NCBI GenBank assembly: GCA_002408725.1 | Contig: DHTR01000003.1 | Span: 19,647-28,673, forward strand | DNA length: 9,027 bases | DNA from: Pelotomaculum sp. UBA5255 | GTDB taxonomy: Bacteria > Bacillota > Desulfotomaculia > Desulfotomaculales > Pelotomaculaceae | Direction: 5' to 3' | In this document: in pieces, positions 1 to 5,914 of the stretch | Layout of the letters: every line of letters starts with the position of its first letter | Numbering within the stretch: the first letter of the stretch is position 1 | Position numbers and translations under genes: made by a program | The notes under the pieces: generated by a model | Databases searched by the model: none | Told to the model about the DNA's origin: nothing | What the model saw: the letters and a program-made list of their open reading frames with translations, nothing else

Positions 1-90
1 AGGCGGGCCTAAAAATCCGTCAAGGGCACATCGATGAAGTTCCTGGTGCTGGCTGCCGACGCCCAGTCGGGGGCTGGTACTGGGAGTTAA

Positions 91-137
91 GGGGGTGGGG
101 CGACCCACAATGGCATGTGGGCGTTGACCCCGCCCCC
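91..137 (+). other. Long hairpin in the 5' half of the OLE RNA
   Basis: Bases 91-100 (GGGGGTGGGG) pair with 128-137 (CCCCGCCCCC) in ten pairs including one G-U. Across an asymmetric internal loop (101-103 against 122-127), 104-109 (CCCACA) pairs with 116-121 (TGTGGG), leaving a six-base loop at 110-115. It is read directly from the sequence; which numbered OLE helix it corresponds to was not determined. Confidence 0.75.
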
Positions 138-277
138 GTGGAGACCCAAGTGCGTGGGCAGCTACTTCCGCCATCCGGAATGGTCAACTATGGCTTGGGG
201 TTAAACCTGCACGTGGTTAGTCGCTGCGTGCAGTGTAGCCTGCCTTGAGTGGTATCGGTGGATATTGGTTAATTTAA

Positions 278-309
278 GCCGGCCGTTCATGGGCCCATGA
301 ACGGCTGGC
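278..309 (+). other. Near-perfect 16-bp inverted repeat/hairpin inside the OLE RNA
   Basis: Bases 278-293 pair with 294-309, with a single G-U at 281/306. The arms abut, so the tip must open to a small loop around 292-295. It is the strongest single stem in the region and sits in the middle of the RNA. It is not followed by a T run (bases 310-330 are mixed), so it is not an intrinsic terminator. A peripheral, extensible arm of the OLE fold is the simplest reading. Confidence 0.75.
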
Positions 310-435
310 TGTTGATTGAAACCCCTACTGCAAAAGAGGCTAGAAAAGGTGTATTCTGTCGAGGAAAACTCCTAGGCTGTCCGGATTCCCTGGGCGGGCC
401 GGAGATTAAAGTGTGGACTAAGTGGTAATCTAGCC

Positions 436-530
436 CCGGAATCGGAGACGATCGGAAATGGCTTTAAAGGGAAACCGCCGGCCTGGCGACAGCCGGTAGC
501 TGTTTGGGAAAACCTGCTAGACCTAAGCCA
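436..530 (+). other. OLE 3' structural domain with three hairpins, two with GNRA tetraloops
   Basis: First hairpin 436-455: CCG/CGG (436-438/453-455), a bulged GA at 439-440, then ATCG/CGAT (441-444/449-452) capped by GAGA. Second unit: a closing helix TGGCTT/AAGCCA (459-464/525-530) and an inner helix AGG/CCT (468-470/522-524). These enclose two directly adjacent hairpins. One is 478-482/492-496 with a nine-base loop. The other is 497-500/516-519 plus 502-505/510-513 capped by GGGA. The two abut at 496/497 and could stack coaxially. Short helices like these could arise by chance singly, but the nested set is coherent. It agrees with a structured RNA ending soon after 530. Confidence 0.65.
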
Positions 531-555
531 CAATATTTATCCGGCTCGCTGTCAC

Positions 556-584
556 TTATCACCCATATACATACACTGTATTAT
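556..584 (+). promoter_or_regulatory. Possible sigma-A promoter for oapA-dxs
   Basis: TTATCA at 556-561 matches the -35 consensus TTGACA at four of six positions. TATTAT at 579-584 matches TATAAT at five of six, and the spacer is 17 bp. It lies between the last OLE helix and the oapA ribosome binding site, in AT-rich sequence where chance matches are common. If real it would let oapA and dxs be transcribed apart from the OLE RNA. The alternative is that the whole cluster is read from an upstream promoter and OLE is processed out of the transcript. Confidence 0.3.
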
Positions 585-631
585 ATCCTAAGCTTATACG
601 TCCTAATCATCGCTGCATGAGGTGACTTTTT

Positions 632-1225
632 TTGGGTAATAATAAATCTACTGTAACCAGTAGATATCTCCTTTTTGTGGGGGTTGGCTCCTTTTTTCTC
701 GCGATCCTCTTTACACTTCTTGCGGAAACTTTTTCTTCCAAATTAAATAACATTGTTCTGTCTCTGTTTTTTTTACTCTTTATCATTTTTATTAACATTG
801 TAGCGGATGTTGTGGGAACCGCCGTAACAGCCGCCTCGCACGTACCTTTCAATGCCAAGGCTGCCAAACGGGTTGAAGGGGCCTCAAACGGTCTGCAATT
901 AATCCGAAATGCTGATAAAGTAGCGAATATTGCAAACGATGTCATTGGTGACATCACGACAACCGTGAGTGGCGCGCTCGGGATCTCAATTGTGGTACAA
1001 GTTTTGAGGGCGGGACTGCAGTTTGACCAGTTTTGGCTAAATGTGCTGTTTACCGCCCTTATTTCAGTTACTATCGTAACAGGCAAGGCCGCAGGCAAAA
1101 AAATTGCCCTCAGCCATCCGGAAGAGGTTATTTTTATGGTGGGCAAATTTCTTGCAAGGCTGGAAAGGGTTACCGGTTACAGTCCCTTTCAGAAACGCCG
1201 GATCAAAAGCAAGAAGGGTGGATAG
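632..1225 (+). CDS. oapA: OapA, membrane protein partner of OLE RNA
   Basis: A protein of 197 residues starting at TTG, chosen because GAGGTGA at 619-625 lies six bases upstream. Four hydrophobic segments are visible, about residues 12-31, 40-60, 105-125 and 133-150, which fits an integral inner-membrane protein. The C-terminal end (187-197) is strongly basic (QKRRIKSKKGG) and could contact RNA. Known of the family: OapA binds OLE RNA and holds it at the membrane; the gene lies directly downstream of the RNA, as here. The middle (58-69, ADVVGTAVTAAS) and the stretch KKIALSHPEEV (156-166) resemble the DUF21 transmembrane domain of CNNM/CorB-type Mg2+ transport proteins, but the CBS and CorC domains are absent; this resemblance is my inference. 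The stop is only 2 bp before the dxs start, so the two are probably translated in coupling. Identity rests mainly on context and topology. Confidence 0.87.
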   Translation: MGNNKSTVTSRYLLFVGVGSFFLAILFTLLAETFSSKLNNIVLSLFFLLFIIFINIVADVVGTAVTAASHVPFNAKAAKRVEGASNGLQLIRNADKVANIANDVIGDITTTVSGALGISIVVQVLRAGLQFDQFWLNVLFTALISVTIVTGKAAGKKIALSHPEEVIFMVGKFLARLERVTGYSPFQKRRIKSKKGG

Positions 1226-1227
1226 CC

Positions 1228-3135
1228 GTGAGCAACCTACTAAAAAAAATCCATTCTCCGCGGGACATCCGCTCTATGAGTTTTGCCGGGCTTGAGAAAC
1301 TGGCCAAGGAAATCCGACTTGAGCTCATTAAAACAGTATCTAAAAATGGTGGACACCTGGCGCCCAATCTGGGGGTTGTGGAACTGACGCTGGCTATCCA
1401 CCGGGTTTTCAACTCACCCGTTGACAAAATCATTTGGGACGTTGGGCATCAGAGCTATGTTCATAAATTGCTGACGGGAAGAAAAGACGAATTCAGCACC
1501 CTGCGCCAATTCGGAGGTATCAGCGGTTTTCCAAGGCCCTCTGAAAGTATCCACGACGCTTTCGGCGCCGGCCACAGCAGTACGTCAATTTCAGCGGCGC
1601 TTGGGATGGCGGTTGCCCGTGACTTGAAAGGTGAAAACCACTCCGTCGTGGCTGTCATCGGCGACGGGGCCATGACCGGCGGGATGGCTTTTGAAGCCTT
1701 GAATCATGCCGGACACCTGAAAAAAGACCTTATTGTCATTTTAAACGATAATGAAATGTCAATTGCCCATAATGTCGGTGCAATGTCCGGCTATTTGACG
1801 CGCCTGAGAACAGACCCCATGTATTCCAGGGGTAAAGAGGAAATTGAACAGCTCTTGCGTAAGGTACCTATCGGTTCAACTTTATTGAGATTTGGCGAAA
1901 GGCTTAAAGACAGTTTAAAATGTCTGGTCGTTCCAGGCATGCTCTTTGAAGAACTGGGCTTTATTTATCTGGGCCCGGTGGACGGGCATGATCTCAAAGC
2001 GGTGACCACCATCTTAAACCAGTCCAAGGCCAAGAAAGGCCCTGTCCTGGTTCATGTACTAACCAAAAAAGGGAAAGGTTACCGACCTGCCGAAAGGAAT
2101 CCTGACCGCTTCCACGGCGTGGGGGCCTTTGATCCGGCTACTGGAGAAGTTTTTAAAAACAACAAGGCGCCTTCCTATACGGAAGTATTTGGTAATACCT
2201 TAACCAGGCTTGCAGCTGCGGATAAAAACATCCTGGCCATTACAGCGGCAATGCCAAGTGGTACCGGGTTGAATAACTTTGCCCGGCTTTATCCGGGCCG
2301 TTTTTTTGATGTGGGCATTGCAGAGCAGCATGCAGTGACACTTGCTGCAGGTCTGGCGGCGGAAGGATATCACCCTGTCGTCACGATTTATTCAACATTT
2401 TTACAGCGCGCTTATGATCAAGTCTTGCACGACGTATGCCTGCAAAACCTGCCGGTAACCTTTGCCATTGACCGGGCAGGGCTTGTGGGAGAGGACGGGG
2501 CAACCCACCATGGCCTCTTTGATTATGCCTATCTAAGGCATATTCCCAACATGGTGATCATGGCCCCCAGGGATGAGAATGAGCTGCAGCACATGCTGAC
2601 AACAGCAGTCCAACACCCGGGACCGGCTGCGGTCCGCTATCCTCGTGGAGCAGCCACGGGCTGCAAGCTGGATGAAGAACTCAAAACACTTCCAATAGGA
2701 CAGGCTGAAGTGATCCGGAAAGGTAAGGATGTTACGCTTTTGGCGGTTGGGAGCATGGTCCTTCTGGCAGAGGAGGTTGCTGTGGTTTTAACCTCCATCG
2801 GTATTGATGCCACCGTTATCAACGCCAGGTTTGTCAAGCCCCTGGATGAAAAGTGCATCCTGCACCATGCCTCGCAGACCGGAGTGCTCTACACCCTTGA
2901 GGAACACGTTTTGCAATGCGGCTTTGGAAGCGCCGTAATGGAAATGCTTCTATCCAGGGGAATCAACGGGGTGACGGTTCAGTCCTTCGGAATTCCGGAC
3001 AACTTTGTAGAGCACGGCAATCCGGCCTTGCTGATGGCACGCTACGGCCTGACCGTGGAACAGGTAGCCAGGGCCATCTCTGAGAAATTTGTACGCAAGA
3101 ATTATCCCAGAAAGCTCAGGCTCGCTCCCAATTAG
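1228..3135 (+). CDS. dxs: 1-deoxy-D-xylulose-5-phosphate synthase
   Basis: A cytosolic thiamine-diphosphate enzyme that condenses pyruvate with glyceraldehyde 3-phosphate to DXP, the first step of the MEP isoprenoid pathway; DXP also feeds thiamine and pyridoxal synthesis. The frame stays open upstream inside oapA. I place the start at GTG 1228, which gives VSNLLKKIHSP, 635 residues, the usual family length, with a purine-rich AAGGGTGG at 1214-1221 as ribosome binding site. Visible motifs: GGHLAPNLG with His43; DVGHQSYVHK with His74; the ThDP motif IGDGAMTGG (144-152) reaching LNDNEMSI (172-179); and GIAEQHAV with the cofactor-activating Glu366. The transketolase C-terminal domain fills about residues 500-620. 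All key residues are present, so the gene looks intact. It lies directly behind oapA, as at other OLE loci, and ahead of tlyA with a 21-base gap. Confidence 0.97.
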   Translation: MSNLLKKIHSPRDIRSMSFAGLEKLAKEIRLELIKTVSKNGGHLAPNLGVVELTLAIHRVFNSPVDKIIWDVGHQSYVHKLLTGRKDEFSTLRQFGGISGFPRPSESIHDAFGAGHSSTSISAALGMAVARDLKGENHSVVAVIGDGAMTGGMAFEALNHAGHLKKDLIVILNDNEMSIAHNVGAMSGYLTRLRTDPMYSRGKEEIEQLLRKVPIGSTLLRFGERLKDSLKCLVVPGMLFEELGFIYLGPVDGHDLKAVTTILNQSKAKKGPVLVHVLTKKGKGYRPAERNPDRFHGVGAFDPATGEVFKNNKAPSYTEVFGNTLTRLAAADKNILAITAAMPSGTGLNNFARLYPGRFFDVGIAEQHAVTLAAGLAAEGYHPVVTIYSTFLQRAYDQVLHDVCLQNLPVTFAIDRAGLVGEDGATHHGLFDYAYLRHIPNMVIMAPRDENELQHMLTTAVQHPGPAAVRYPRGAATGCKLDEELKTLPIGQAEVIRKGKDVTLLAVGSMVLLAEEVAVVLTSIGIDATVINARFVKPLDEKCILHHASQTGVLYTLEEHVLQCGFGSAVMEMLLSRGINGVTVQSFGIPDNFVEHGNPALLMARYGLTVEQVARAISEKFVRKNYPRKLRLAPN

Positions 3136-3156
3136 TAAGACGGAGGGTTGGTAAAT

Positions 3157-3960
3157 TTGGCCCAACAGAAGGATCGTTTGGATGTCAAGCTGGTTGAGGA
3201 AGGCCTTTTCACCAGCAGAGAAAGGGCCAGGGCGGCAATTATGGCCGGCCTGGTTTTTATAGATGGCCAAAGGGCGGAAAAACCGGGTCTGATGGTTGGT
3301 GCCGGTTGCACGGTGGAGGTCAGGGGAAACCCCATACCCTACGTCAGCCGTGGGGGCCTGAAGCTGGAAAAAGCCATTAAGGTTTTTGAGCTCAACCTCA
3401 ACGGTCGCATTGTCCTGGATATCGGCGCCTCCACTGGTGGATTCACCGATTGCGCCTTGAAACACGGGGCCGGTTTGGTCTATGCAGTAGACGTTGGGTA
3501 CGGGCAACTGGCCTGGGAGTTGAGAAACGATTCACGGGTGGTAGTATTGGAGCGTACCAATATTCGCTACCTCACCCGTGATGCTTTAAAGGATCTACCT
3601 GACTTTGCCACCATGGATGTTTCATTTATTTCGCTGAGCAAAGTCCTGCCCGGGCTTGGCGGGCTTATGGCCGGTCAGGCAGCCGGGGTGGCGCTGATTA
3701 AACCACAATTTGAGGCCGGACGCGAAAAAGTCGGCAAAAAAGGTGTGGTGCGTGACCCACAGGTTCACGTGGAGGTCATTACGAACCTTGTAAACCTTTT
3801 TTTAAAGCAGGGCTGGTCCGTACAAGGCCTTGACTTTTCCCCCGTGACGGGCCCGGAAGGCAATATTGAATACTTGCTTTATTTTGAAAGGAATGGTTGC
3901 CCGTCAGCATGCGTGTGCCCGCTTTCCGTAGTTCAGCAGGCACACGTCGAATTGAGATAA
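3157..3960 (+). CDS. tlyA: TlyA-family 23S/16S rRNA (cytidine-2'-O)-methyltransferase
   Basis: The protein has 267 residues. An upstream in-frame TTG at 3148 directly abuts the GGAGGG (3142-3147), leaving no spacing, so I choose the TTG at 3157, nine bases downstream of it. Domains: an N-terminal S4 RNA-binding domain (about 5-60, RLDVKLVEEGLFTSRERA), the linker YVSRGGLKLEKA (62-73), then an FtsJ/RrmJ-like SAM methyltransferase with DIGASTGG (88-95), MDVSFIS (153-159) and LIKPQFEAG (180-188). A K-D-K-E catalytic set is visible as Lys69, Asp154, Lys182 and Glu238 (in GNIEY). Characterised TlyA proteins methylate ribosomal RNA and affect sensitivity to capreomycin-type antibiotics; the old haemolysin name is misleading. 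After the conserved end (YLLYFERN) there is an unusual tail of about 21 residues that overlaps an inverted repeat. tlyA next to dxs is a common Firmicute and actinobacterial arrangement. Confidence 0.94.
   Translation: MAQQKDRLDVKLVEEGLFTSRERARAAIMAGLVFIDGQRAEKPGLMVGAGCTVEVRGNPIPYVSRGGLKLEKAIKVFELNLNGRIVLDIGASTGGFTDCALKHGAGLVYAVDVGYGQLAWELRNDSRVVVLERTNIRYLTRDALKDLPDFATMDVSFISLSKVLPGLGGLMAGQAAGVALIKPQFEAGREKVGKKGVVRDPQVHVEVITNLVNLFLKQGWSVQGLDFSPVTGPEGNIEYLLYFERNGCPSACVCPLSVVQQAHVELR
3911..3947 (+). repeat. Inverted repeat at the 3' end of tlyA
   Basis: CGTGTGCC (3912-3919) pairs with GGCACACG (3939-3946), extended by one G-U (3911/3947), around a 19-base loop. It codes for the last residues of TlyA. 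The following bases (ATTGAGATAAGCTTTTTCAG) contain only a five-T run some distance away, so it is a poor terminator. It could modestly attenuate transcription or stabilise mRNA between tlyA and nadK. Confidence 0.5.
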
Positions 3961-4011
3961 GCTTTTTCAGTTAATCCAACAAGGACATGATCAAAGGGGA
4001 GGGCTTACGCC

Positions 4012-4881
4012 TTGAACACCTTCGGGCTGGTGGTGAACTTAAACAAAAAGGGAGTTCGTGAGCTGGTAGGTCAAGTTGTTCAGTGGCTGGAAAGCAAGGG
4101 TTGTTCGGTATTAATCAACGAGAATACTGCCAAGCCAATGGGCCTTTCAAGACTTGGCGTTTCACAGAGCCTCCTGGTTGAAAGAGCCCAGTGCATGATA
4201 GTTTTTGGCGGGGATGGGACCCTTTTGGGAACAGCCCGCAATGTTGCCCGGGCAGGGACCCCAATTATTGGCGTAAACCTTGGCCACCTGGGTTTTCTTA
4301 CGGAAATTGATGTTCCGGAAGCGTTACCTGCCTTAGAAAAACTGCTGGACGACGAGTACTTCATCGAAGAACGGATGATGATCGAGGCGCAGGTCTACAG
4401 GGGAGGCAGGATGGTGCAGCACCTGGTGGGCCTTAACGACGCCGTGATTGCAAAGGGTGCTTTTGCCAGGTTAATCTTACTGGAAACGCACGTAAACGAC
4501 GAATATGTCAATACCTACCCCTCGGATGGCCTGATCATTGCCAGCCCCACAGGTTCCACTGCCTACTCCCTTTCTGCGGGAGGTCCTCTGGTGACACCCG
4601 ATCTTGATTTATTACTGCTCACACCCATTTGCTCCCATACCCTCTGGTCAAGGCCGATGATCTTTTCACCGGACAGCGTAATTAAGATCACCATCCTTTC
4701 CAGCCAGGGTGAAGTGATGCTGACTATGGATGGCCAGCACGGTTTCAGCCTCAGCAAAAACGACCAGGTTGTGGTTTGTCGCGCTTTCCGGAAGGCAAAA
4801 TTTTTAAGATTAAAGGGAAGAAGCTTCTTTGAGGTCTTGAGAAAGAAGCTGTCGGAAGAAGGTAATCGAAATGGCGTTTAA
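4012..4881 (+). CDS. nadK: NAD kinase
   Basis: A cytosolic enzyme (also called PpnK) that phosphorylates NAD+ to NADP+ using ATP or polyphosphate; 289 residues, normal for the family. The start is TTG 4012, nine bases after GGGGAGG (3996-4002). Visible motifs are the catalytic GGDGTLLGTAR beginning at residue 66 (Asp68), GVNLGHLGFLTEI, the LND motif with Asn142 and Asp143, and SDGLIIASPTGSTAYSLSAG, the NAD-binding and dimer region. PICSHTL and the later MDGQ are also typical. The last 11 bases overlap the next gene, implying coupled translation. NADPH demand of the MEP pathway makes its presence beside dxs sensible, but this pairing may reflect ancestral gene order only. No missing key residue was seen. 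Confidence 0.96.
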   Translation: MNTFGLVVNLNKKGVRELVGQVVQWLESKGCSVLINENTAKPMGLSRLGVSQSLLVERAQCMIVFGGDGTLLGTARNVARAGTPIIGVNLGHLGFLTEIDVPEALPALEKLLDDEYFIEERMMIEAQVYRGGRMVQHLVGLNDAVIAKGAFARLILLETHVNDEYVNTYPSDGLIIASPTGSTAYSLSAGGPLVTPDLDLLLLTPICSHTLWSRPMIFSPDSVIKITILSSQGEVMLTMDGQHGFSLSKNDQVVVCRAFRKAKFLRLKGRSFFEVLRKKLSEEGNRNGV

Positions 4882-5452
4882 AGGGCTGGGCAGCGCAGTT
4901 TACCTGGCGCAGATGTTGATCTCCGAATCGGTCAAGGACGGGGGAACGGCAATTGACGCCACTGCTGGAAACGGAAATGATACACTCTTTTTAGCACGCC
5001 TGGTGGGACCGCACGGAAAGGTCTATGCCTTCGACATTCAGGCGCTTGCCCTGCAAAAAACACAGTTACAGCTTGCTAAATACGGTTATAAAGACCGGGT
5101 TGAGTTGCTTCAAGCCGGTCACGAGGAGATGGAAAAGTTCGTTCCCGGCCCGGTTGACGCGGCGATTTTCAATCTCGGTTATCTGCCGGGCGGTGATCAC
5201 AGAGTGACCAGCAGCGCCTGCACCACCGTCAGGGCCGTTCAGACTGCCTTGAACCTACTAAGGCCCGGGGGCAGGGCGAGTATAGTCGTTTACACCGGGC
5301 ATCCCGGCGGCAATGAGGAGTGCCACAGGCTTGAGGAGATGGCGTCAGCTCTTGACGGAAGACAGTTTCATGTTCTTAAGATTGACTTTTTAAACCGTTC
5401 CGGGCGAGCGCCGGTCTTGATCGTAATTGAGAAGGCAGGTATTACCCCATGA
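4871..5452 (+). CDS. mnmM: tRNA U34 methyltransferase MnmM (YtqB family, putative rRNA methylase)
   Basis: A class I SAM-dependent methyltransferase of 193 residues, within the usual YtqB size. DATAGNGNDTLF (29-40) is the glycine-rich SAM motif, FDIQALALQKTQ follows as the acidic second motif, and NLGYLPGGDH (101-110) is the family's characteristic catalytic-region block. Members were long labelled rRNA methylase on weak grounds. YtqB proteins are now assigned to the last step of mnm5(s2)U34 formation, methylating the aminomethyl group on the tRNA wobble uridine. The ATG at 4871 lies inside the end of nadK with GAAGAAGGT at 4855-4863 as ribosome binding site. Its stop overlaps the argR start in an ATGA. 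The family assignment is firm; the exact substrate is known from homologues only. Confidence 0.88.
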   Translation: MAFKGLGSAVYLAQMLISESVKDGGTAIDATAGNGNDTLFLARLVGPHGKVYAFDIQALALQKTQLQLAKYGYKDRVELLQAGHEEMEKFVPGPVDAAIFNLGYLPGGDHRVTSSACTTVRAVQTALNLLRPGGRASIVVYTGHPGGNEECHRLEEMASALDGRQFHVLKIDFLNRSGRAPVLIVIEKAGITP

Positions 5453-5910
5453 AAAACAGGCGACAGCATAAAATCCTTGAAATTATCCGGAATGAAAATA
5501 TAGAAACCCAGAAGGATCTCGCAGATGCATTGAGGAAAAGTGGCTTTGTAGTTACCCAGGCTACGGTCTCCAGGGATATAAAGGAAATGGGCTTAAGTAA
5601 AATACCCTTTGAAAACAACCTTTTCCGCTACACATTTTCCGGTGAACAGCCCACCCTCCGGGGCGAAGAACATCTAAAGCGCCTCTTCCGGGACTCGGTG
5701 GTGGGGCTGGACTCCAGCGAAAACTTGATTATCATTAAGACCCACCCGGGAGGAGCGCAGGCTGTTGCCTCTGCCGTAGATCAGCTTGGATGGAAGGAGA
5801 TCATCGGCACAGTGGGCGGGGATGATACCATTCTCGTCGTCGTTAAACCAAAGCGTGAAACCTGTGATGTGCTAAAAAAATTCGAGGACTTGAGCCTGAA
5901 CAGGGGGTGA
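5449..5910 (+). CDS. argR: Arginine repressor ArgR/AhrC
   Basis: A hexameric transcription factor of 153 residues that senses L-arginine and represses arginine biosynthesis or activates catabolism. The N-terminal winged helix-turn-helix (about 1-70) includes ETQKDLADAL and the recognition segment TQATVSRDIKEMG (36-48). The C-terminal oligomerisation and arginine-binding domain includes HPGGAQAVASAVD (99-111) and GTVGGDDTILVVV, whose Asp125-Asp126 pair binds arginine. ATG 5449 overlaps the previous stop by four bases. Its position between a methyltransferase gene and recN is the standard Firmicute order, so the gene travels with this cluster rather than with arginine genes. I saw no convincing ARG-box palindrome near its start. 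Confidence 0.96.
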   Translation: MKNRRQHKILEIIRNENIETQKDLADALRKSGFVVTQATVSRDIKEMGLSKIPFENNLFRYTFSGEQPTLRGEEHLKRLFRDSVVGLDSSENLIIIKTHPGGAQAVASAVDQLGWKEIIGTVGGDDTILVVVKPKRETCDVLKKFEDLSLNRG

Positions 5911-5914
5911 GCGC

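Larger units (their letters stand above)
1..545 (+). ncRNA. ole: OLE RNA (Ornate, Large, Extremophilic), probably 5'-truncated by the window edge
   Basis: No credible protein frame exists here, yet the stretch is rich in stems. Those I can trace are 56-60/66-70, 91-100/128-137 with 104-109/116-121 inside, 145-148/155-158, 166-170/176-180, 207-213/227-233, 278-293/294-309, 380-384/399-403, 436-455, and a 3' domain closed by 459-464/525-530. Known of the family: OLE is an RNA of about 600 nt found mainly in extremophilic or anaerobic Firmicutes. It is encoded in an isoprenoid/DNA-repair gene cluster just upstream of oapA and dxs, and it is brought to the membrane by OapA. It is linked to tolerance of cold, short-chain alcohol and Mg2+ stress in Bacillus halodurans. 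The identification is from context (oapA-dxs-tlyA...recN downstream), length and structure density; I did not align it to a covariance model. The 3' end is approximate: the last helix closes at 530. The 5' end is unseen. Base composition (GC-rich, many G runs) differs sharply from the AT-rich bases 531-631 that follow. Confidence 0.88.

Noticed and set aside
34..90. An 18-codon frame starting at ATG 34 (MKFLVLAADAQ...)
   Set aside because: It is very short, has no ribosome binding site, and lies within the structured RNA, overlapping the 56-70 stem.
607..1146. Long minus-strand frame opposite oapA
   Set aside because: The plus strand holds a coherent membrane protein with a good ribosome binding site and the expected locus context; the reverse protein has no recognisable family or coherent topology.
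1033..1227. Extension of the dxs frame upstream of GTG 1228
   Set aside because: It lies inside oapA in another frame, reads as non-homologous sequence, and would make DXS about 65 residues too long.
3148..3156. Earlier TTG as tlyA start
   Set aside because: It directly follows the GGAGGG with no spacing, while TTG 3157 is nine bases away and gives the usual family length.
2950..3507. 185-residue minus-strand frame across the dxs/tlyA junction
   Set aside because: It is antisense to two well-supported genes with intact motifs and has no family features; it is a composition shadow.
3911..3965. Terminator between tlyA and nadK
   Set aside because: The stem is separated from a short T run by about 15 bases and lies within the coding region; nadK follows in the same direction.
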